Below are positions 1-4,747 of a DNA stretch of 5,021 nt, piece after piece. The stretch lies in the NCBI GenBank assembly GCA_035291605.1, contig DATDRS010000045.1, positions 1-5,021 on the forward strand. The letters run 5' to 3'. The notes under the pieces are model-generated. The model did not search any database and had not been told where the DNA came from. It was given only the letters and a program-made list of their open reading frames with translations. Source of the DNA: DATDRS01 sp035291605. GTDB lineage: Bacteria; Chloroflexota; Anaerolineae; Anaerolineales; UBA6663. A program made the translations under genes and the position numbers. How positions within the stretch are numbered: position 1 is the stretch's first letter; each line of letters begins with the position of its first letter.

Positions 1-333
1 CTCAAACTGGTCGGCGCAGACGGCGCGCCAGCGCGTGCCATCTTGATCGAGGGTTGAGAAAAGCAGGTGCCAGAGTTCGAGCGTCAGACTCACCGGGCTG
101 TGGTCGAAGGCGCGTGTCGGCATCTGGTCAAAGACCGCATGAAACTCTCGGGCATGCGCTGGACGGTCGCCGGAGCCGAAGCTCTGCTGGCCCTGCGTGC
201 GGTCAACGAGAATGGGGGTTAGGAAGCGTTTCATCGGATTCGTCGCCAGCGCCGCCACAAACAACTCTATGGCAAGCCGCTCAACGAGACATGGATTGTT
301 CCGGTCGAGCGACTTGAAATCAACCAGATTTAG
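1..333 (+). pseudogene. 3' remnant of an ISKra4-like transposase gene, with two in-frame stop codons
   Basis: Frame 1 read through its stops gives a transposase-like C-terminus. It contains the stretches VVEGACRHLVKDRMK, SGMRW and LLALRAVNENG, followed by QLYGK. From memory this resembles the C-terminal end of ISKra4-family DDE transposases (VEGACRHLVKDRM, SGMRW, LALRA, NGDW). The frame is broken by TGA at 55-57 and TAG at 220-222, and ends at TAG 331-333. The second stop falls where the family usually has the Trp of NGDW, so a TGG to TAG change is likely. The residues before the first stop (1-54) match the family poorly and may not belong to it. The 5' part of the gene lies outside the window. 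No catalytic acidic residues can be assigned. The family call rests on remembered motifs, not a search. Confidence 0.65.
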
Positions 334-481
334 TCACACCCTAATCTATTTTGGGCTGTATCCCGTCATACCCCAGCTAAGTGTTCATTATTGGTACGTT
401 AGTCACAAACCTCCTGCGAAGCCCTTAGTCACAAATAAAAAATGACTAACAACTTCCCGCGATTGGCAGAGTTGTTAGTCA
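330..481. repeat. Cluster of five TTAGTCA heptamers beside a tRNA 3' end
   Basis: TTAGTCACA occurs as three direct copies at 330-338, 399-407 and 425-433. TTAGTCA occurs again at 475-481 and in inverted orientation (TGACTAA) at 443-449. The cluster lies in visibly AT-richer DNA between the transposase remnant and the tRNA fragment. Short repeats of this kind beside a tRNA 3' end resemble arm-type binding sites of tyrosine integrases; the AGTCAC core is also found in the lambda Int arm consensus. That role is inference. The first copy overlaps the stop codon of the transposase remnant, so part of the set could instead belong to the insertion sequence end. Confidence 0.6.
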
Positions 482-482
482 T
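442..482. repeat. Perfect 12-bp inverted repeat (stem-loop)
   Basis: ATGACTAACAAC at 442-453 is the exact reverse complement of GTTGTTAGTCAT at 471-482, with a 17-nt spacer. It contains two of the five heptamers and ends 12 nt from the tRNA 3' terminus. It could be a pair of facing recombinase sites or a hairpin. No T-run follows it on either strand, so a terminator is unlikely. Confidence 0.8.
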
Positions 483-494
483 GATTTACGTCAG

Positions 495-541
495 TGGCGA
501 GGAATGGATTTGAACCATCAACCAAGGGCTTATGAGTACCT
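495..541 (-). pseudogene. 3' half of a tRNA gene with CAU anticodon (tRNA-Met type), probable attachment site
   Basis: Read on the minus strand, the segment gives an anticodon loop CTCATAA (530-536), a 3' anticodon strand GCCCT (525-529) and a 5-nt variable loop TGGTT (520-524). A complete T-arm follows: GATGG, loop TTCAAAT, CCATT (503-519). Then come a 7-nt acceptor strand CCTCGCC (496-502) and discriminator A (495). CCA is not encoded. The 5' anticodon strand (537-541, AGGTA) pairs at only three of five positions, and no D-arm or matching GGCGAGG acceptor strand is found upstream, so this is not a complete tRNA. Such 3' halves are typical of the duplicated att sequence left by tyrosine-integrase elements that insert into tRNA genes. 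The isoacceptor (Met or modified Ile) cannot be settled. Confidence 0.7.
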
Positions 542-816
542 GCTGATGGCGGTAGAAGTCCCTCTGGCGCTGTTGACCAATGGCGACGGCATGGCGTCCG
601 GTCTGTGTCCAATTCAGTTGTCAAGTTGTGGCCGAAGTGAATGCCATGAAACAAAAGGCGGAAATGGGATAACAGAGGTGGCACGACTTGGGTGATCGAC
701 ACACCGCAACCCGAGCCCCATCGGCAAAAACAGTGATAACAATCGGGCATTCAAATCCACGGACACTGGGGTTGGACGCCCATCTCGCACGGTGCGTGCT
801 TATCACCGCCATTGGC

Positions 817-846
817 TGACGGGCCGTCAACCCTGAGACAGGGTTG
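817..846. repeat. Two adjacent small hairpins
   Basis: CAACCCTG at 828-835 and CAGGGTTG at 839-846 form a perfect 8-bp stem with a 3-nt loop. Directly to its left, TGACGG and CCGTCA (817-829) form a 6-bp stem around one base, sharing two bases with the larger hairpin, so the two structures are mutually exclusive at the edge. No T-run marks a terminator. The function is unknown. Confidence 0.55.
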
Positions 847-896
847 AGGCAAAAGGCAATTGGTATAACTCTACTTTCCGCGAACTGCACTTTCGA

Positions 897-943
897 CGCC
901 ATATTTGGTGGTTAGGCTGTGTCGTCTGGCCCAAGATATGGCG
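897..943. repeat. Imperfect inverted repeat, arms of 12 and 13 nt
   Basis: CGCCATATTTGG at 897-908 faces CCAAGATATGGCG at 931-943. The arms are complementary except for one extra base in the right arm, and partial similarity continues outward. The spacer is 22 nt. It could be an imperfect hairpin or a relic of an element end. Confidence 0.55.
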
Positions 944-1044
944 GCAAAATCCAAGTTAGCGGAAACTAAAGTTAACAGGACCTCACCCAGATCACCTGCG
1001 CCTATTCTCCTGAGTACGCCTTCCACGGGCGGCGAGATCAGCGC

Positions 1045-1282
1045 GACTTCTTGTAGCCCGTCCATCTCTTTCAGAATGCGCTGCCAGGCCCGCTGATGCT
1101 CGCGCTGCGCGTCGGCCTGCAAGTAATCCTCCTCCTCCAGAAAGAGCCGGATCGCCTTGGAATGGCTGGCGATCTTCTCCTGCACTTCAACTCGCCGGGT
1201 CCGGGATGTAATGGGGGCAGGTGGCGCATTTGAACTGGACCTCGCAGGGGGTGAAGATTGCGCACCTCCCGCCCGGCGTATA
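1045..1282 (-). pseudogene. 3' remnant of a Tn554-type tyrosine recombinase (cysteine-rich C-terminus), frameshifted
   Basis: Just after the SDR stub, in a different minus-strand frame, lies YTPGGRCAIFTPC, then KCATCPHYIPDP, ending at a TGA near 1185. The following peptide, EVQEKIASHSKAIRL then DYLQADAQREHQRAW and RILKEMDGL, is in another frame starting near 1190. Joined, they give a PC..C..CPHY cysteine cluster followed by a Gln- and Arg-rich helical tail. Tn554 TnpA/TnpB-like integrases end this way, after the catalytic Tyr domain. A one-base loss near 1187-1195 explains the frame change. The catalytic Arg-His-Arg-Tyr domain is absent, so the gene cannot be active. The 3' limit is uncertain, because the second frame stays open to 871. 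The family call is by remembered architecture. Confidence 0.6.
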
Positions 1283-1359
1283 GCGCAACGCACCGCAATT
1301 GCCTTCCCAATTCCGCGTGCCGCGCCGGTGACGATGACGACTTTGTCTGTCAATCTCAT
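1282..1359 (-). pseudogene. 5' stub of a short-chain dehydrogenase/reductase gene, truncated after about 26 codons
   Basis: The reading frame begins MRLTDKVVIVTGAARGIGKA. This is the classic first beta strand and TGxxxGIG dinucleotide-binding loop (residues 11-18) of the SDR family, usually about 250 residues long. After roughly residue 26 the similarity stops. The same frame continues into non-SDR sequence, while recombinase-like codons appear in another frame, so the active-site Ser and YxxxK motif are missing. The start is well supported by AAGGAG five nt upstream. It lies 91 nt downstream of the E2 stop on the same strand, so it was probably the last surviving member of the operon. The open frame runs on to 871 and could express a 162-residue hybrid, but no function is expected. 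Confidence 0.8.
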
Positions 1360-1364
1360 AGGTA

Positions 1365-1370
1365 CTCCTT
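1365..1370 (-). promoter_or_regulatory. Shine-Dalgarno site of the truncated SDR gene
   Basis: AAGGAG on the minus strand lies five nt before the ATG at 1357-1359. It is the strongest ribosome binding site in the window and shows that the stub starts at the true beginning of the lost gene. Confidence 0.8.
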
Positions 1371-1373
1371 GTC

Positions 1374-1440
1374 ACCGCCGAGAACGCCGCGAGCGCAGAG
1401 TATCCATGCTGATCTCGGCGCACTCCGCTTACTCTGCGGT
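1374..1440. repeat. Imperfect inverted repeat between E2 and the SDR stub
   Basis: The arms at 1374-1402 and 1413-1440 are imperfect reverse complements built from ACCGC, GAG and GCGC blocks, with a 10-nt loop. The unit resembles the CGCAGAG-rich intergenic repeats scattered in many high-GC environmental genomes (from memory). It starts 11 nt after the E2 stop. Without a T-run it is not a standard intrinsic terminator; it may stabilise the upstream mRNA or be a repeat insertion. Confidence 0.5.
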
Positions 1441-1450
1441 AGATCACGCC

Positions 1451-2665
1451 TCAGGCAATTAACAAGTGCGGCTTTTCGACCAGCATTTTGATCCTTTGGA
1501 GAAAGCGCGCCGCCGGCCCACCGTCCACCAGCCGATGATCGAACGTCAGGCTGAGGATCACCGTCGCGCCCGGGCGCAGTTCGTCATTCCGCACGACGGC
1601 TTTCTTGACGATCCGTCCGACGCCCAGCACCGCGCCCTGCGGTGGGTTGATAATCGGCGTGAAAGCGTCAATCTCATACGCGCCCAGATTGGTCAGCGTG
1701 AACGTCCCGCCGCTCAACTCGTCGGGCCGCAACTTGCCGCTCCGCGCCTGCTCGACCAGATTGCGCCGCTCGCGCGCAATGGCCGCGACACCCTTGCGAT
1801 CCGCATCCCGGATCACCGGAACGATCAGCCCGCGCTCAGTATCCACTGCGATGCCGATATTGAGCGCATCGAACACTCGGATACCATCGTTCTCCACTCT
1901 AGCGTTGAGGTGTGGATGTTCGCGCAAAGCCGCGGCTGCGATCTTGATGAACACATCGGTGAAGGAAACGTCATCCGATAGATCGGCCCGCAATTGCGCT
2001 CGCAGATTACCCAGCGCCTCCGCATCGGCCTCGGTCGTCAACGTGACTTGCGGGGCCTCGCGCGCGCTGGCCGTCATCCGCTCGGCAATCGTGCGCCGCG
2101 TGGCGTTGAACGGAATCCAGCGGCTCCCCGGCTCGACTGTCGGCGTCCTCGTTTCTGCGGCCAGCGTGGTGGTTTTCGCCGGGCGCGCCATGGCGGCTTG
2201 CACGTCATTCTTCATGATGCGCCCGTGCGGGCCGGAGCCGGTCACTCCGGTCAGATCAACGCCCGTATTCGCCGCAAGCCGCCGGGCCAGTGGCGAGACC
2301 ACGAGGCGTCCAGGGCGATGGGCGCGCATGATGGCGATCAAATCGCTGGCCGCGGCATTTCCATTCTGGGGGGTTGGCGCTGCTAGTGGCGCAACTTCAC
2401 TGCGAACGACGCTCGCTGCGCGTTCGCCCGATTCTGCGATCACGGCGACGGCGGTCAATATCGGCACCACCGCGCCCTCGGCGAAGCGCACATCTTGAAG
2501 CACGCCCGTGGCCGTCGCCTCCACCTCCATCGTCGCCTTGTCCGTCTCAACTTCCAACAGCACTTCCCCAGGCTGAACCCTGTCCCCCGGCTTCTTTCGC
2601 CAGCGGATGATCGTCGCCTCGCCCGAGGCCTGCCCGGCGTTGGGAATGAGAACGTCTGCGGCCAT
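1451..2665 (-). CDS. Dihydrolipoyl acyltransferase (E2) of a 2-oxo acid / acetoin dehydrogenase complex
   Basis: The 404-residue protein is the acyl-transferring core of the complex: its swinging lipoyl group takes the acyl unit from E1 and passes it to CoA. An N-terminal lipoyl domain (residues 1-78) carries the lipoylated Lys43 in ETDKATMEVEA. After an Ala/Pro-rich linker comes the peripheral subunit-binding domain (about 120-160, SPLARRLA to GRIMKNDV), which docks E3 or E1. The catalytic domain (about 182-404) ends with the active-site motif DHRLVDGG (His377, Asp381). One lipoyl domain and this length fit small bacterial E2s such as AcoC or the branched-chain type; acyl specificity cannot be read. 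The ATG at 2663-2665 is chosen because the lipoyl domain starts there and it lies 1 nt after the E1 beta stop. A weak AAGGCG may be its ribosome site. The 51-codon upstream extension lies wholly inside E1 beta and is artefactual. Confidence 0.93.
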   Translation of the reverse strand: MAADVLIPNAGQASGEATIIRWRKKPGDRVQPGEVLLEVETDKATMEVEATATGVLQDVRFAEGAVVPILTAVAVIAESGERAASVVRSEVAPLAAPTPQNGNAAASDLIAIMRAHRPGRLVVSPLARRLAANTGVDLTGVTGSGPHGRIMKNDVQAAMARPAKTTTLAAETRTPTVEPGSRWIPFNATRRTIAERMTASAREAPQVTLTTEADAEALGNLRAQLRADLSDDVSFTDVFIKIAAAALREHPHLNARVENDGIRVFDALNIGIAVDTERGLIVPVIRDADRKGVAAIARERRNLVEQARSGKLRPDELSGGTFTLTNLGAYEIDAFTPIINPPQGAVLGVGRIVKKAVVRNDELRPGATVILSLTFDHRLVDGGPAARFLQRIKMLVEKPHLLIA

Positions 2666-2666
2666 C

Positions 2667-3689
2667 TTACGCCTTGCCGCGCACCAGCGCTCGCGCGGCT
2701 TCGACGATGCGCTCGACGCTCGGCACGACGAAGTTTTCCAGCACGGGCGCGAACGGCATCGGCACATCGTAGGAGGCCACACGCTTGATCGGCGCGTCGA
2801 GGAGATCGAAGCCCGCATCGGCCACGCGGGCCGCGACCTCCGCGCCCCAGCCCCCGGTCAGGTTGTCCTCCTCGACGATCAACAGCCGCCCGTTTTTCGC
2901 CACCGAGGCCAGTACGGTATCATCGTCAAATGGGACGAGCGTGCGCGGGTCAATCACTTCGACGCTGATCCCTTCTTGCGCCAACAAGTCGGCGGCGGCG
3001 AGTGATCGGTGCATCATCAACAGGGTGGCGACGATGGTCAGATCGGTTCCCGCGCGACGGACGACAGCCTGGCCGAACGGGATCAGATATTCGTCGTCGG
3101 GGATGTCGCTGGTCAGGTCAAGGCCGCCCGCTTCCTTGCGCCCGCCTTTGCCGTACAGCCGCTTGTGCTCGAAGATCAGCACGGGACTGTCGTCGCGCAC
3201 CGCCGTTTTGAGCAAACCCTTCGCGTCGTAAGCGGTAGCCGGCACGGCGACTTTCCAGCCAGGGACATGCATGAAAAATCCTTCCGGGCTTTGCGCGTGC
3301 TGCGCGCCGCGATTGGTCGCGCCGACTGGCGCGCGCAGCACCATGGGCACCTTGACTGTCCCGCCCGACATGTATGTCATCTTCGCGGCCTGATTGACGA
3401 TCTCGTCGGCGGCGCAGAAGAGGAAGTCGGAGTATTGTACGTCAGCGATGGGCCGCATCCCCATCATCGCCGCGCCGAGCGCCGCGCCCACGATGGCCTT
3501 CTCCGAGATGGGCGTGTCGAGCACACGCTCGTGGCCGAACTCGTCCGACAGGCCGAGCGTGACTGTGAACGCGCCGCCGAAGCCGCCGGGGATGCCGATA
3601 TCCTCGCCGATCAGAAACACGCGCTCGTCGCGCAGCATCTCTTCGCGCATCGCTTCCCGCAGCGCCTCGGCGATGGAGAGTCGCTTCAC
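2667..3689 (-). CDS. E1 component, beta subunit, of a thiamine-diphosphate 2-oxo acid / acetoin dehydrogenase
   Basis: With E1 alpha this 340-residue subunit forms the heterotetrameric E1 that decarboxylates or cleaves the substrate and transfers the acyl group to lipoyl-E2. Its N-terminal half is the pyrimidine-binding transketolase domain, with the cofactor-activating Glu63 in DTPISEKAIVG and GED at residues 28-30. His131 in QHAQSPEGFF is the conserved active-site His. The C-terminal transketolase domain (about 205-330) contains VIDPRTLVPFD and the family ending YDVPMPFAP. The length matches AcoB/PdhB. It begins with GTG at 3687-3689, overlapping the E1 alpha TGA by 4 nt, with GAGGAGG seven nt upstream. 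Coupled translation with E1 alpha would secure the 1:1 ratio. Pyruvate, branched-chain 2-oxo acids and acetoin are all possible substrates; the acetoin type is slightly favoured by resemblance. Confidence 0.93.
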   Translation of the reverse strand: MKRLSIAEALREAMREEMLRDERVFLIGEDIGIPGGFGGAFTVTLGLSDEFGHERVLDTPISEKAIVGAALGAAMMGMRPIADVQYSDFLFCAADEIVNQAAKMTYMSGGTVKVPMVLRAPVGATNRGAQHAQSPEGFFMHVPGWKVAVPATAYDAKGLLKTAVRDDSPVLIFEHKRLYGKGGRKEAGGLDLTSDIPDDEYLIPFGQAVVRRAGTDLTIVATLLMMHRSLAAADLLAQEGISVEVIDPRTLVPFDDDTVLASVAKNGRLLIVEEDNLTGGWGAEVAARVADAGFDLLDAPIKRVASYDVPMPFAPVLENFVVPSVERIVEAARALVRGKA

Positions 3690-4672
3690 GCCGCCGCCTC
3701 CTCGCCGTAGACGTGCAACAGCGCGTCTTCCGGCCTCGGCGGCGGACTCTCCTGCGCGTAAACCACAGCCGCTTCGATTTCTTTCTCCACTTCACGATCA
3801 ACGGCCGCGAGGGCAGGCGCAAGGCCTGCCCCAACGCCGTTGGCGATCGAATGACGTCGTAATCGTTCAATCGGGTCTTTCTGTTTCCAGGCCTCCACTT
3901 CCTCTTTGGGGCGGTACGTGCTGGCGTCGCCGCGCGAGTGGCCGACCGTCCGATAGGTCTGGCATTCGAGCAGGGTGGGGCCTCCGCCCGAACGCGCGCG
4001 CTCGACCGCGGCGCGTGTCGCTTCGTAAACGACCATCACGTCGTTGCCGTCCACGACGACGCCGGGGATGCCGTAGGCCGCCGCGCGTTCGGCGATGGCG
4101 ATCGGGGTGGTCAACTGCATCGGGGTCGAGGCCGCGTAGAGATTGTTCTCGCATACGAAGACGACGGGCAGTTTCCAGATTGCGGCGAGGTTGACGCCCT
4201 CGTGGAATGCGCCTTCGTTCACCGCGCCGTCGCCGAAGAAGCAGGCGACGACGCGGTCGCTCTTCTGAAACTTGAAGGCCAACCCCATCCCGGCAGCGAT
4301 GGTCACGCCCCCGGCCACAATCGCAATCGCGGGCATCGCGCCGACGGACACATCCCCCATGTGCATGGAGCCGCCTTTCGCTTTACAGCAGCCGGTGGCC
4401 CTGGCGAACAACTCGGCCATCATGCTATGGATGGATACGCCTTTGGCGATGCAGTGGCCGTGTGGCCGGTGCGTGCTCGTGATGCAGTCCTCGCGGCGCA
4501 GCGCACTGCACACGCCGACGGCCACGGCCTCCTGTCCCTGATACTGATGGATCGTGCCGACGATCTGGCCTTGCAGGAAGAGATAGTAGACCTTCTCCTC
4601 GAACTTTCTGATCCGGGTCATATCCCGGTACATTTGCAGGAGACGATCCGGCGGGATGGTGAGAGAGGTCAT
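3686..4672 (-). CDS. E1 component, alpha subunit, of a thiamine-diphosphate 2-oxo acid / acetoin dehydrogenase
   Basis: This 328-residue subunit binds the diphosphate end of thiamine diphosphate. The cofactor motif starts at GDG (147-149), continues NEGAFHEG and closes with ENN (175-177). Other family blocks are HRPHGH (68-73), CKAKGGSMHM (96-105) and the phosphate-loop region GHSRGDAST (244-252). NNLYAAST and GVVVDGND are especially like AcoA of acetoin dehydrogenase, but pyruvate or another 2-oxo acid cannot be excluded. The ATG at 4670-4672 is preferred. An in-frame ATG at 4708 adds 12 residues (MTDHRSLNC...) encoded partly by the intergenic stem-loop repeat, and family members usually begin close to the PPDRLLQMYRDM stretch. 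Neither start has a clear Shine-Dalgarno. The gene follows the RuBisCO-superfamily gene after 75 nt and overlaps E1 beta by 4 nt. Confidence 0.92.
   Translation of the reverse strand: MTSLTIPPDRLLQMYRDMTRIRKFEEKVYYLFLQGQIVGTIHQYQGQEAVAVGVCSALRREDCITSTHRPHGHCIAKGVSIHSMMAELFARATGCCKAKGGSMHMGDVSVGAMPAIAIVAGGVTIAAGMGLAFKFQKSDRVVACFFGDGAVNEGAFHEGVNLAAIWKLPVVFVCENNLYAASTPMQLTTPIAIAERAAAYGIPGVVVDGNDVMVVYEATRAAVERARSGGGPTLLECQTYRTVGHSRGDASTYRPKEEVEAWKQKDPIERLRRHSIANGVGAGLAPALAAVDREVEKEIEAAVVYAQESPPPRPEDALLHVYGEEAAA
3697..3703 (-). promoter_or_regulatory. Shine-Dalgarno site deciding the GTG start of E1 beta
   Basis: GAGGAGG on the minus strand, inside the last codons of E1 alpha, lies seven nt before the GTG at 3687-3689. 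It supports a GTG start and the GTGA overlap. Confidence 0.75.
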
Positions 4673-4696
4673 GTTGTCTGTGCAGTTGAGTGACCG

Positions 4697-4746
4697 GTGA
4701 TCAGTCATCAGTCATCACTGGTGACCGATGACGGATGACTGTTCAC
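4697..4746. repeat. 20-bp stem-loop between the RuBisCO-superfamily gene and E1 alpha
   Basis: Arms at 4697-4716 and 4727-4746 pair at 18 of 20 positions (mismatches 4701/4742 and 4710/4733) around a 10-nt loop. The left arm itself contains a tandem CAGTCAT. It begins one nt after the upstream stop codon and ends 24 nt before the chosen E1 alpha start. No T-run follows on the minus strand, so it is not a clear intrinsic terminator. It may protect the upstream message, attenuate read-through or be a mobile palindromic repeat. It also supplies the spurious N-terminal extension of E1 alpha. Confidence 0.85.
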
Positions 4747-4747
4747 T

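Larger units (their letters stand above)
542..1044. other. About 500 nt without a recognisable gene, with several inverted repeats
   Basis: No open frame here has family-like sequence or a convincing ribosome binding site; the short frames present look like chance. The segment does hold small inverted repeats at 817-846 and 897-943. An open frame continues from the recombinase remnant down to a stop at 871-873, but below about 1045 its sequence no longer resembles a known domain. The stretch is best read as decayed or non-coding mobile-element DNA. Confidence 0.5.

Noticed and set aside
330..482. CRISPR array
   Set aside because: The repeated unit is only 7-9 nt, unevenly spaced and in both orientations, unlike CRISPR repeats of 23-40 nt with regular spacers.
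495..620. A complete, functional tRNA-Met gene
   Set aside because: No D-arm or 5' acceptor strand complementary to CCTCGCC is present upstream, and the 5' anticodon strand mispairs at two positions.
871..1359. A genuine 162-residue SDR-family protein
   Set aside because: Only the first 26 residues are SDR-like. The rest is out-of-frame and in-frame recombinase remnant, so the SDR catalytic residues are absent.
1605..2498. Long plus-strand open frame opposite E2
   Set aside because: It is antisense to a clearly recognised gene and low-complexity (Arg/Ala/Ser), as expected for the reverse frame of GC-rich coding DNA. The same holds for other plus-strand frames at 3009-3710, 3394-4194 and 3938-4693.
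2666..2818. 51-codon N-terminal extension of E2
   Set aside because: It lies wholly inside the E1 beta gene in another frame, is Arg/Ser-rich like a shadow frame, and the lipoyl domain begins at the Met at 2665.
4673..4708. Longer E1 alpha starting at the ATG at 4708
   Set aside because: The extra 12 residues are partly encoded by the intergenic stem-loop, no Shine-Dalgarno precedes that ATG, and family similarity begins at the later Met.
4697..4746. Rho-independent terminator after the RuBisCO-like gene
   Set aside because: No T-run follows the stem on the minus strand, and closely packed genes continue in the same direction.
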